The notes below the pieces were generated by a model. The model searched no databases, was not told the DNA's origin, and saw only the letters and a program-made list of their open reading frames with translations. 64,000 nucleotides of DNA from Lutibacter sp. A64 (lineage in GTDB: Bacteria > Bacteroidota > Bacteroidia > Flavobacteriales > Flavobacteriaceae). Below are positions 55,751 to 64,000 of the stretch, in pieces. Each line of letters begins with the position of its first letter. Within the stretch, counting starts at the first letter, position 1. The DNA is taken from the NCBI RefSeq assembly GCF_022429565.1, contig NZ_CP092487.1, positions 1,273,001-1,337,000 of the forward strand, given 5' to 3'. Made by a program: the position numbers and the translations under genes.

Positions 55751-57949
55751 CTAATTTGCAACTTGGCTAATAAACTTGATACGCATTAATCTTAATTCTT
55801 CTTCATCATAATCTCCATCAAATTCGTCTAAAGCATTTTGAATACTATCGTTTTCAGCTTCCATAAAATATTCAAAAATTTCTTCTTGTTGTTCTTCATC
55901 TAACAGCTCATCTATACTATAATCTATATTAATTTTTGTACCGCTGTACACAATGCGTTGCATTTCTTCAATAAGCTCATTAAATTCTAATCCTTTAGAT
56001 TTTGCAATGTCTTCTAAAGGTAATTTTCTATCAGTATTTTGAATAATATATAATTTTAATCCAGAATTAATACCTGTACTTTTTACAACAAAATCATCAG
56101 GTCTAACAATATCATTCTCTTCAACATATTTTGCTATTAATTGCACAAAAGGTTTACCAAATTTTCTAGCTTTTCCATCTCCTACTCCATAAATATTTTT
56201 TAATTCATCTATAGTTATTGGATATTTTAAAGCCATATCATCTAAAGAAGTTTCTTGAAAAACGGCATAAGGTGGAACTCCATTTCTTTTTGCTACAGAT
56301 TTTTGTAAATCTTTTAATAATTTTACCAATACCTCATCTGCAGCAGAACCATTGCTTTTTGCATTAGAAATTATAGATTTATCTTCGGTTTCATCATATT
56401 TATGATCTTCAGTCATTAAAAAACTTGTAGGTTTAAGTATGTAATTTAAACCTGCCTCTGTAATTTTAACAACTCCATATTGTTCAATTTCTTTTCTTAT
56501 AAACCCTGCGACTAAAGCTTGTCTAATAAGAGCCATCCAATATTGCCCTTCATGATTAGATCCAGATCCAAAAAATGATTGTTCATCTGTTTTATGAGAT
56601 TTTAATAGTGCATTTACCTTTCCAACAAGTGTATTTACAAGTTCTTTAGCTTTGTATTTTTGGTTGGTTGCTTTTACAACTTCCAATAATAATTTTAAAT
56701 CTTCTTTAGCTTCTGTTTTTTTCTTTGGATTTACAACATTATCATCCATTTTAGCACCTAAACCGTTTACTTCATCAAATTCTTCTCCAAAATAATGTAA
56801 TAAATATTTTCTACGAGACATAGATGTTTCTGCATAACCAACAACTTCTTGAAGCAATGCATTTCCAATTTCTTGTTCTGCTATTGGTTTTCCTGATAAG
56901 AATTTTTCTAATTTCTCTATGTCTTTATACGCATAATAAGCTAAACAATACCCTTCTCCTCCATCACGTCCAGCTCTACCAGTTTCTTGATAATAGCTTT
57001 CTAGACTTTTAGGTATATCGTGGTGAATAACAAAACGCACATCTGGTTTGTCTATTCCCATTCCAAAGGCAATAGTAGCAACAACAACATCTACATCTTC
57101 CATTAAAAACATGTCTTGATGTTTAGATCTAGTTTTAGCATCTAAACCAGCGTGATATGGAACTGCTTTTATTCCGTTAACTTGTAGAACTTGTGCTATT
57201 TCTTCAACTTTTTTTCTACTTAAACAGTAAATAATACCAGATTTGTTCATATGCAAACGAATAAATCTAATAATATCTGAATTTACATTTGCTGTTTTTG
57301 GTCTAACATCATAAAATAAATTGGGTCTATTAAATGAAGCTTTAAACGTTTTAGCATCAGACATTCCTAGTGTTTTAAGAATATCTTCCTGCACTTTCTC
57401 TGTAGCAGTTGCTGTTAACCCTATAATAGGTACCTTGTTTATTTTTTCTATAATATTTCTTAAATTTCTATATTCTGGTCTAAAATCGTGCCCCCATTCA
57501 GAAATACAATGCGCTTCATCTATTGCTACAAATGAAATTTTTTGATTTTTTAAAAAATCTATATATTCTTCTTTAATCAAGGATTCTGGAGCAACATAAA
57601 GCAATTTAGTAATTCCATTTTCTATATCACTTTTAACCTGCGCTACTTCAGCTTTATTTAAAGATGAGTTTAGTACATGTGCAATTCCACTATTTGCAGA
57701 AATACCTCTAATTGCATCTACTTGATTTTTCATTAATGCAATTAACGGTGAAACCACAATTGCAGTTCCATCTTTTATTAAGGCTGGTAATTGATAACAA
57801 AGAGATTTACCCCCTCCAGTAGGCATAATTACAAAAGTGTCATTACCTTCAATTAAACTTTTTATAACTTGTTCTTGTAATCCTTTGAACTCATTAAAAC
57901 CAAAATAGTTTTTTAGTTCTTTGTGTAAATCAACACTTATTTTGCTCAT
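55751..57949 (-). CDS. recQ: ATP-dependent DNA helicase RecQ
   Basis: A 732-residue superfamily 2 helicase. Walker A is PTGGGKSLCYQLPAL (near residue 45), the DEAH box is AIDEAHCISEWGHDFRPEY and motif VI is QETGRAGRDGG. An HRDC domain lies at about 525-605, followed by an acidic helical tail. The usual four zinc-binding cysteines after the helicase core are absent: YAETSMSRRKYLLHYFGE runs on into NGLGAKMDDN. Such proteins are still called RecQ in flavobacteria. Divergent from kdsD. Confidence 0.94.
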   Translation of the reverse strand: MSKISVDLHKELKNYFGFNEFKGLQEQVIKSLIEGNDTFVIMPTGGGKSLCYQLPALIKDGTAIVVSPLIALMKNQVDAIRGISANSGIAHVLNSSLNKAEVAQVKSDIENGITKLLYVAPESLIKEEYIDFLKNQKISFVAIDEAHCISEWGHDFRPEYRNLRNIIEKINKVPIIGLTATATEKVQEDILKTLGMSDAKTFKASFNRPNLFYDVRPKTANVNSDIIRFIRLHMNKSGIIYCLSRKKVEEIAQVLQVNGIKAVPYHAGLDAKTRSKHQDMFLMEDVDVVVATIAFGMGIDKPDVRFVIHHDIPKSLESYYQETGRAGRDGGEGYCLAYYAYKDIEKLEKFLSGKPIAEQEIGNALLQEVVGYAETSMSRRKYLLHYFGEEFDEVNGLGAKMDDNVVNPKKKTEAKEDLKLLLEVVKATNQKYKAKELVNTLVGKVNALLKSHKTDEQSFFGSGSNHEGQYWMALIRQALVAGFIRKEIEQYGVVKITEAGLNYILKPTSFLMTEDHKYDETEDKSIISNAKSNGSAADEVLVKLLKDLQKSVAKRNGVPPYAVFQETSLDDMALKYPITIDELKNIYGVGDGKARKFGKPFVQLIAKYVEENDIVRPDDFVVKSTGINSGLKLYIIQNTDRKLPLEDIAKSKGLEFNELIEEMQRIVYSGTKINIDYSIDELLDEEQQEEIFEYFMEAENDSIQNALDEFDGDYDEEELRLMRIKFISQVAN

Positions 57950-58112
57950 TTTTTATAGTTAATTATCATTAAAAAAATAAGATTGTATTTATTATGTTAA
58001 AAATACAACTCAAATTTTTATTTTTTTGATACTTTATTCAATTTCTAATTAAATAAATATATTTTTGTTTAAAACTAAAGATAGAACTTTTTTAATCGTA
58101 AAACTTAATCTT

Positions 58113-59078
58113 TTGAAAAATAAAAATACAATTATTGAGATTGCCAAGCAAACAATTATTGAAGAAAGCAACGCAATTGCGAATTTAATAAATTTTGTTG
58201 ACGAAAATTTCACAAAAACTGTTAATTATATCCTAACATCAAATGGAAGGGTAATAGTTACAGGTATTGGTAAAAGTGCCAACATAGCAACTAAAATTGT
58301 TGCAACCCTAAATTCTACAGGTACGCCTGCTATTTTTATGCACGCTGCAGACGCCATTCATGGTGATTTAGGTAATATTCAAGAAAATGATACTGTAATA
58401 TGTATCTCAAAAAGCGGAAATACACCTGAAATTAAAGTTTTAGTGCCATTAATTAAAAATTATGGCAATACAATTGTTGCAATTACGGGTAACTCAAAAT
58501 CTTTTTTAGGTACTCATGCCGATTTTGTACTAAGCTCTTTTGTAGAAAAAGAAGCTTGCCCTAATAATTTAGCTCCAACTTCTAGCACAACAGCACAATT
58601 AGTAATTGGAGATGCTCTAGCTGTTTGTTTATTAGAAAAAAATCATTTTTCTATTCAAGACTTTGCCAGATACCATCCTGGTGGTGCGCTTGGTAAAAAA
58701 CTATATTTAAGAGTTAACGACTTAATTATAAATAACGAACTTCCAATTGTAACACCAACAACACCTATTAAAGATGTTATTATAGAAATATCTAAAAAAC
58801 GTTTAGGAACTACTGCTGTTATTGAAAATAATAAAATTGTTGGAATTATAACAGATGGAGATTTAAGACGTATGCTAACAAACAATCCAGATATTAGCAA
58901 GCTTGTAGCTAAAGATATTATGAGTAAAAACCCTAAAACAATTGCAGCAGATGCAATGGCTATTCAAGCTTTAAAAACAATGGAAAGTAATAATATTACT
59001 CAAATTTTAGTAGAAGATGGCAAAGAATACGTAGGAGTTGTACATTTGCATGATTTATTAAAAGAAGGAATTTTTTAA
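58113..59078 (+). CDS. kdsD: Arabinose-5-phosphate isomerase (KdsD/KpsF family)
   Basis: About 321 residues. The frame starts at a TTG (58065), but a second TTG at 58113 gives the usual MKNKNTIIEIAKQTI start. A SIS domain (about 30-165) contains VTGIGKSANIATK, ISKSGNTPEI and the conserved E-A-C-P-N-N-L-A-P-T-S-S region. Two CBS domains follow (about 190-320). The enzyme makes arabinose 5-phosphate for KDO, part of lipopolysaccharide. It is one base from tatC, so co-transcribed. Confidence 0.92.
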   Translation: MKNKNTIIEIAKQTIIEESNAIANLINFVDENFTKTVNYILTSNGRVIVTGIGKSANIATKIVATLNSTGTPAIFMHAADAIHGDLGNIQENDTVICISKSGNTPEIKVLVPLIKNYGNTIVAITGNSKSFLGTHADFVLSSFVEKEACPNNLAPTSSTTAQLVIGDALAVCLLEKNHFSIQDFARYHPGGALGKKLYLRVNDLIINNELPIVTPTTPIKDVIIEISKKRLGTTAVIENNKIVGIITDGDLRRMLTNNPDISKLVAKDIMSKNPKTIAADAMAIQALKTMESNNITQILVEDGKEYVGVVHLHDLLKEGIF

Positions 59079-59079
59079 A

Positions 59080-59898
59080 ATGGCGGAAGCAGAAAAAGAA
59101 ATGTCGTTTTTAGACCACGTTGAAGAACTAAGGTGGCATCTTGTAAGATCTAGTTTAGCAATAATCTTCTTCGGAATTATAGCATTTATCTTTAAAGGTT
59201 TTATTTTTAATACTATTTTATTTGCACCAAAAGATGCAAATTTTTTAACATATAGAGTTTTTTGTAGCATTTCTCAATTTTTTGGTACTGACGGACTTTG
59301 TATTGAAGAAATACCTTTTACCTTTCAAAGTTTAGCAATGGCCGAACAGTTTAGTGTCCATATTTGGACTTCCATAACTGTTGGTTTTATTGTTGCATTT
59401 CCATTTATAATATGGGAAGTTTGGAAATTTATAAGTCCTGGATTGTACGAAAAAGAACGAAAAAGTGCCAAAAGTTTCATTATCATCTCTTCATTTTTAT
59501 TTTTTATTGGAGTTTTATTTGGATACTACGTAGTTACACCTCTTTCAGTAAACTTTCTAGGAAACTATTCTGTTAGTGATGCTGTTGAAAGAAATATAAA
59601 AATTGGTTCTTATATATCTTTAGTACGTTCATCTTTATTGGCTTCTGGCTTAATTTTTGAATTGCCTATAGTTATGTATTTTTTAACTAAAATGGGCTTA
59701 ATTACTCCAGATTTTTTAAAAAAATACAGAAAACATGCTTTGGTTTTAGTACTAATACTAGCCGCTGTAATAACACCACCAGATATTATCAGTCAAATAA
59801 TTGTAGCAATTCCAATACTACTGTTATATGAAGTTAGTATCTATATTTCTAAAGTTGTAATTAAACGTGAACTTAAAAAAAGTAAACAAAATGCCTAA
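59080..59898 (+). CDS. tatC: Twin-arginine translocase subunit TatC
   Basis: A 272-residue inner-membrane protein with six spans, the receptor for twin-arginine signal peptides. Typical are the N-terminal FLDHVEELRWHLVRS (residues 8-22) and the EVWKFISPGLYEKERK stretch. A periplasmic loop insert of about 40 residues (48-85) with two cysteines is slightly longer than in proteobacteria. No TatA is visible in the window. Confidence 0.97.
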   Translation: MAEAEKEMSFLDHVEELRWHLVRSSLAIIFFGIIAFIFKGFIFNTILFAPKDANFLTYRVFCSISQFFGTDGLCIEEIPFTFQSLAMAEQFSVHIWTSITVGFIVAFPFIIWEVWKFISPGLYEKERKSAKSFIIISSFLFFIGVLFGYYVVTPLSVNFLGNYSVSDAVERNIKIGSYISLVRSSLLASGLIFELPIVMYFLTKMGLITPDFLKKYRKHALVLVLILAAVITPPDIISQIIVAIPILLLYEVSIYISKVVIKRELKKSKQNA

Positions 59899-60247
59899 TC
59901 AAGTTGAAGAATTTAACGCATATCGTTTAAAAATGAACGATAAAATTTTAGCTGATAACAATAAAGTTATAAAACGTATTTTTAATTTAGATACAAACGC
60001 ATTTAAAGAAGGTCATTTAGATGTAAAAACTAAAGAATTATTAGGCTTAGTAGCATCAACCGTTTTAAGATGCGATGATTGTGTAAAATACCATTTAGAA
60101 ACTTGTTTTAAAGAAGGAATTTCTAAAGAAGAAGTGATGGAAACTCTATCTATAGCAACATTAATAGGTGGTACAATTGTAATTCCTCACCTAAGAAAAG
60201 CCTATGAATTTTGGGAAGAATTGGAATTAATAAAAAATGAAGAATAG
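59891..60247 (+). CDS. Carboxymuconolactone decarboxylase-family protein (AhpD-like)
   Basis: A 118-residue protein with the CMD motif RCDDCVKYHLETCFKEG (CxxC followed by histidine, near residues 64-80). In AhpD-like members, these cysteines are redox active. Start chosen at the ATG at 59891, overlapping tatC by eight bases; the longer frame reaches to 59867 inside tatC. Its role beside tatC and lptB is not known. Confidence 0.88.
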   Translation: MPNQVEEFNAYRLKMNDKILADNNKVIKRIFNLDTNAFKEGHLDVKTKELLGLVASTVLRCDDCVKYHLETCFKEGISKEEVMETLSIATLIGGTIVIPHLRKAYEFWEELELIKNEE

Positions 60248-60292
60248 AAATTTAATCTCCTTCACAATGGGAAGGATTAAAGATGGAAAACA

Positions 60293-61027
60293 ATGAAATT
60301 AAGAGCTGAAAATATTAAGAAAAAATACGGTAGCAGATATGTAGTTAAAGGAATTTCTGTTGAAGTTGAACAAGGTGAAATTGTTGGTTTATTGGGACCA
60401 AACGGTGCTGGAAAAACCACCTCTTTTTATATGATTGTTGGAATGATAAGACCCAACGAAGGTGATATTTTTCTAGACGATGAAAAAATTACCGACTTCC
60501 CAATGTACAAAAGAGCTCAAAAAGGTGTTGGATATTTAGCGCAAGAAGCTTCTGTTTTTAGAAAATTATCTGTTGAAGATAATATAATGTCTGTTTTACA
60601 ATTTACAGGACTTTCAAAAAAAGAACAAAAAGTAAAATTAGAATCGCTTATTGAAGAATTTAGTTTAGACCATGTACGTAAAAACCGTGGAGATTTACTT
60701 TCTGGTGGAGAACGTAGAAGAACAGAAATTGCTCGTGCTTTGGCTTCAGATCCTAAATTTATTTTATTAGATGAACCTTTTGCAGGTGTTGACCCTATTG
60801 CTGTTGAAGACATACAAAGTATTGTAGCTCATTTAAAAGATAGAAATATTGGTATTTTAATTACAGACCACAACGTACAAGAAACTTTAGCAATTACAGA
60901 CAAAACCTATTTAATGTTTGAAGGTGGTATTTTAAAAGAGGGAACTCCTGAAGAATTAGCTGCCGATGAAACAGTAAGACGTGTATATTTAGGTAAAGAT
61001 TTTGAATTAAAGAAAAAAAAGTTTTAG
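60293..61027 (+). CDS. lptB: Lipopolysaccharide export ABC ATPase LptB
   Basis: A 244-residue cytoplasmic ABC ATPase that powers LPS extraction through LptFG. Walker A is [14 protein letters not shown], the Q-loop sits in [13 protein letters not shown], the signature is [17 protein letters not shown] and Walker B is [13 protein letters not shown], with the switch histidine in ITDHNVQE. Downstream of kdsD and tatC, which suits a role in LPS. The long LptB-like sequence with [12 protein letters not shown] is typical. Confidence 0.96.
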   Translation: MKLRAENIKKKYGSRYVVKGISVEVEQGEIVGLLGPNGAGKTTSFYMIVGMIRPNEGDIFLDDEKITDFPMYKRAQKGVGYLAQEASVFRKLSVEDNIMSVLQFTGLSKKEQKVKLESLIEEFSLDHVRKNRGDLLSGGERRRTEIARALASDPKFILLDEPFAGVDPIAVEDIQSIVAHLKDRNIGILITDHNVQETLAITDKTYLMFEGGILKEGTPEELAADETVRRVYLGKDFELKKKKF

Positions 61028-61150
61028 ATTTTTTTTAGTTTGTTTAATCATAACTTAACTCTTAAAGTAATATAAATCACATTATGTTTAAATGAAAATC
61101 CTTAAATTCGGATAACTTAAAACAATTGTGTAATTTTTAGTTCATTATTT

Positions 61151-61531
61151 ATGCCTTTTAAAACAGTTTGGGAAGAAAATGGAGTTTATCAAGCTTTTGA
61201 AGGTATTCCAACTCAACTTGAAAGGAAAAAAGCTGATAATGAAGTTTTGCAATCTCCACAATTTGATACTATAAAGTATTGGATAGTTGACTCCACTGAT
61301 ATAACAGAGTACAATATAAATAAAAGTCAAACTATAGATGCTGCTGCCTTTAATATTGGAGCTTCAAAAACCAACAAAAATATTTACAAACTGTTTATTA
61401 CAAAAAACCCGAAAATTATAAAAAACATTACTATTTATAGTAACTTATTTGAAGAAACTAAAAGCCCATGGGTTGTAAAAACTTTTAATAATTTAAAAGA
61501 TGCTAGGGATTTTATTTACAATAACATATAA
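61151..61531 (+). CDS. Small protein of unknown function (STAS/SpoIIAA-like at best)
   Basis: A 126-residue soluble protein without signal peptide or membrane span. It has a possible alternation of strands and helices, including KYWIVDSTDITEYNIN in the middle and a helix near the C-terminus (FNNLKDARDFIYNN). This recalls SpoIIAA/STAS-like folds, but similarity is weak and I would not assign a function. Stands between lptB and the convergent pssA, 19 bases from the latter. Confidence 0.6.
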   Translation: MPFKTVWEENGVYQAFEGIPTQLERKKADNEVLQSPQFDTIKYWIVDSTDITEYNINKSQTIDAAAFNIGASKTNKNIYKLFITKNPKIIKNITIYSNLFEETKSPWVVKTFNNLKDARDFIYNNI

Positions 61532-61550
61532 TTTTTTCACAAAAAAATCC

Positions 61551-62291
61551 TTACCTTTTAATATTGTTAGAAATTATTGATAGAACAATATACATTATAA
61601 TAATAAGTGGTACTGCTACAAATTGCATAACAGCGAGTAATATAAATGTAGTTATTAAAAATACATACTTTATCTGATTGTTTTTCCAACTATAATCTTT
61701 AAACTTTAAAGAAAATAACGGAATTTCAACATTCATTAAAATACTTAAAACTAGTGTTAATCCTATTAAAAACCACTTATTCTCAATTATAGTTGTTACA
61801 ACTTCCAAAGTACTATAATTTAAAATTAAAGGTAAAGATAATACCACTAAAGCTGCTGCTGGTGTTGGTAAACCAATAAAAGAACTCGTTTGTCGTTCAT
61901 CAATATTAAATTTTGCTAATCTATAAGCTGCAGCTAACGTAATTAACAAACCAAAAAATGGTAATAGCTCTATTTTTTGTGTTTCCCAAGAAGCTATTTC
62001 TGTGTTTAAAATTCCAATTGTTTCTTTTGTTTGTAATAATTTGTAAACAACAATTCCTGGTGCTACTCCACTTGTAACAACATCTGCTAAAGAATCTAAT
62101 TGCTTTCCTAATTCGCCTTGTACTTTAAGAATACGTGCAGCTAATCCATCAAAAAAATCAAAAAATATACCTAAAAACACAAAATAAGCTGCCATTTCTA
62201 GCTCGTTGTTTACAGCAAAAATTACTGCAACTGTTCCTGAAAATAAATTTAATAGCGTAATTAAATTTGGAATGTGTTTTTTAAACGTCAT
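61551..62291 (-). CDS. pssA: CDP-diacylglycerol-serine O-phosphatidyltransferase
   Basis: A 246-residue membrane enzyme making phosphatidylserine. The CDP-alcohol phosphotransferase motif is complete: DFFDGLAARILKVQGELGKQ followed by LDSLADVV (D-G-x2-A-R-x8-G-x3-D-x3-D, near residues 44-66). Seven to eight membrane segments. N-terminal HIPNLITLLNLFSGTVAV is typical of Gram-negative-type PssA. Divergent from the YheT-like gene. Confidence 0.94.
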   Translation of the reverse strand: MTFKKHIPNLITLLNLFSGTVAVIFAVNNELEMAAYFVFLGIFFDFFDGLAARILKVQGELGKQLDSLADVVTSGVAPGIVVYKLLQTKETIGILNTEIASWETQKIELLPFFGLLITLAAAYRLAKFNIDERQTSSFIGLPTPAAALVVLSLPLILNYSTLEVVTTIIENKWFLIGLTLVLSILMNVEIPLFSLKFKDYSWKNNQIKYVFLITTFILLAVMQFVAVPLIIIMYIVLSIISNNIKR

Positions 62292-62368
62292 CTTTTATAT
62301 TTTTTGTAAATTTAGCAAATTGTTTTCAGTAAATAAATGTATCGTTATTTTTTAATATTTTATACTAA

Positions 62369-63340
62369 ATGCCAATAATAGAATCTAGCTACAAACCTTC
62401 TTTTCTTTTTAAAAATGTACATTTAAACACCGTTCATAAAACTTTATTTTATTCTAGAAAAAACAGCTATAGAAGAGAGCAAATTAGAACAGATGATAAC
62501 GACTTTTTAGATTTAGATTTTTCTATAATTAATTCTGAAACTATTGTAGTTGCACTTCACGGACTAGAAGGAAGTTCTAAATCTAAGTACATAATATCCG
62601 TTGTTAATCATTTAAACAAGAACAATATAGATTGTATAGCTATCAATTTTAGAGGTTGTAGTGGAGAAGACAATAACAATATGTATTCTTATAACAGTGG
62701 TCAAACAGAAGATGTTACAACAATAATTAATTACATTTTAAACAATTACAACTATAAAAACATAGTACTTTTAGGTTATAGTATGGGTGGAAATATTACT
62801 TTAAAATATTTAGGTGAAACTTGTAAAATTCCATCTCAAATTAAAGGTGGAATTGCTATTTCTACACCCTGTGATTTAGAAGGTTCTTCTATTGCTCTAT
62901 CGAGTTGGTACAATACCATTTATATTAAACGATTTATGAGAAGCCTAAAAAAGAAGACTTTATTAAAACTAGAAAAATTTCCAGATTGCAAACTCGATAA
63001 AAAAGCAATTGCAAAAGCCAAAACATTTACCGATTTTGACAATGCTGTAACCGCACCACTTTTTGGTTATAAAAATGCTCAAGATTACTGGAGGCAATGC
63101 AGTTCTAAACAATTTCTGAAAGATATAAAGCTTCCAACATTAATTATTAATGCTTTAGACGACACATTTCTATCTGAAAGCTGTTATCCTTTTAATGAAG
63201 CCAAAACTAATAATAACTTATTTTTAGAAACGCCTAAATACGGAGGTCATGTTGGTTTTAATACTTCGTATTTTGGTAATGACTTATTATGGAGCGAAAA
63301 CAGAATTTTAAACTATATAAATCATATTATTTCTAAATAA
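62369..63340 (+). CDS. YheT-like alpha/beta hydrolase
   Basis: A 323-residue cytoplasmic hydrolase of the YheT/AB-hydrolase-4 group. The oxyanion segment ALHGLEGSSKSKYI, the nucleophile elbow GYSMGGNITLKYLGE (serine near 142), the acid in NALDDTFLS and the histidine in YGGHVGF are all present. RGCSGEDNN fits the group. Natural substrate not known. Confidence 0.9.
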   Translation: MPIIESSYKPSFLFKNVHLNTVHKTLFYSRKNSYRREQIRTDDNDFLDLDFSIINSETIVVALHGLEGSSKSKYIISVVNHLNKNNIDCIAINFRGCSGEDNNNMYSYNSGQTEDVTTIINYILNNYNYKNIVLLGYSMGGNITLKYLGETCKIPSQIKGGIAISTPCDLEGSSIALSSWYNTIYIKRFMRSLKKKTLLKLEKFPDCKLDKKAIAKAKTFTDFDNAVTAPLFGYKNAQDYWRQCSSKQFLKDIKLPTLIINALDDTFLSESCYPFNEAKTNNNLFLETPKYGGHVGFNTSYFGNDLLWSENRILNYINHIISK

Positions 63341-63391
63341 TTAACATTTACTTATAAAGTTTTTTTACTTTCGTTTTAAATATATAGCAAC

Positions 63392-64000
63392 TTGAAAAAA
63401 TACTTAGTACTCTTTTTGTTTTCTGCACAATTAATTACAGCACAATCTGTTCGTAAATATTCTAATGAATTTTTAAACATTGGCATAGATGCAGCTGCTT
63501 TTGGAATGAGCAAAGCTGTAGTAGCAACTAGTAATGATGTTAATTCTAACTATTGGAACCCTGCTGGATTAGTTGGTATTAAAAATTATGAAGGCTCTAT
63601 TATGCACGCAGAATATTTTGAAGGAATTGCAAAATACGATTATGCTGCTTTTGCAATGCCAATAGATGCTAGAAGCGCTGTTGGTGTTTCAATAATAAGA
63701 TTTGGTGTAGATGATATTTTAAACACTACAGAGCTTATAGATAGTGAAGGAAATATAGATTACAATAGAATTAGCTTGTTTTCTGCGGCAGATTATGCTT
63801 TAAATTTATCATATGCAAGAAATTTAAATATTAAAGGATTAAATATTGGAATAAACACTAAAATTATTAGAAGAATTATTGGTGATTTTGCTACTTCTTG
63901 GGGTTTTGGTTTAGACGCTGGAGTACAATACGAAAAAAATGATTGGATGTACGGATTAATGTTAAGAGACATTACAACAACCTATAATTCTTGGAGTATC
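63392..64000 (+). CDS. PorV/PorQ-family outer-membrane protein, cut by window edge
   Basis: 203 codons from a TTG at 63392 to the window end. Signal peptide (LVLFLFSAQLITAQ) followed by LNIGIDAAAFGMSKAVVA and NSNYWNPAGLVGIKN, the N-terminal signature of PorV/PorQ (UPF0164) barrels, which take part in type IX secretion in Bacteroidota. The residues that follow look like barrel strands. The rest is outside the window, so PorQ and PorV cannot be told apart with certainty. Confidence 0.85.
   Translation, partial: MKKYLVLFLFSAQLITAQSVRKYSNEFLNIGIDAAAFGMSKAVVATSNDVNSNYWNPAGLVGIKNYEGSIMHAEYFEGIAKYDYAAFAMPIDARSAVGVSIIRFGVDDILNTTELIDSEGNIDYNRISLFSAADYALNLSYARNLNIKGLNIGINTKIIRRIIGDFATSWGFGLDAGVQYEKNDWMYGLMLRDITTTYNSWSI

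Overview
The window is strongly AT-rich chromosomal DNA from a member of the Bacteroidota, almost certainly the family Flavobacteriaceae. The evidence is a GldI-type gliding-motility prolyl isomerase, a PorV/PorQ-like protein cut by the right edge, membrane RecF/RibH/MutL and RecQ/KdsD/TatC/LptB gene orders typical of flavobacteria, frequent TTG starts, near absence of Shine-Dalgarno sequences, and candidate -7 boxes of the form TAnnTTTG. The genus cannot be fixed from the sequence alone. I see no tRNA, rRNA, CRISPR array, phage or insertion sequence; this is mostly core genome.

Layout. 1-2211: Lon protease, missing its C-terminal end. 2447-9575: two ECF sigma / membrane anti-sigma / exported adhesin-like modules in opposite orientation, facing each other across a cysS-yidD-lgt operon. 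The second anti-sigma gene is broken by an internal deletion and frameshift. 9712-14163: a polyprenyl-phosphate sugar style module (GT2, tandem LAB_N membrane protein, GT39/ArnT-like transferase, membrane protein, PAP2 phosphatase) that looks like machinery for modifying a periplasmic glycolipid such as lipid A. 14180-17596: a dense peptidyl-prolyl isomerase operon (cyclophilin-FKBP fusion, FKBP lipoprotein, GldI) headed by a DHH phosphoesterase. 17681-26798: PhoD-like phosphatase, ndk, DUF721, recF, TPR protein, ribH, mutL, two rhomboid proteases and an EEP-family hydrolase. 26951-29077: DPP IV-like peptidase.

29199-33226: a four-gene sulfur/electron-transfer operon read leftward: octaheme tetrathionate-reductase-family cytochrome c, cytochrome b, and two half-size YeeE/YedE transporters, the second fused to a rhodanese-like domain that lacks its catalytic cysteine. 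33687-39057: aldose epimerase-like protein, mtaB, marC, a hydrolase, and bifunctional ftcD. 39486-46357: a DUF748/AsmA-like protein with a 218-residue internal duplication, a UDP-glucuronate epimerase-like gene, and an S9 peptidase fused to a formylglycine-generating-enzyme-like domain. 46363-46509: a cluster of inverted repeats.

46524-63340: housekeeping genes (guaB, HMG-CoA lyase, LysE exporter, pyrD, an rRNA methyltransferase, ZIP transporter, recQ, kdsD, tatC, lptB, pssA, YheT-like hydrolase). Several standard enzymes have altered signature residues (MutL without a recognisable endonuclease motif, RecQ without zinc cysteines, class 2 PyrD with Cys as the predicted base). I found no wholly new defence or mobile system. 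The most unusual points are the broken anti-sigma gene, the octaheme cytochrome/YeeE operon, and the domain fusions.
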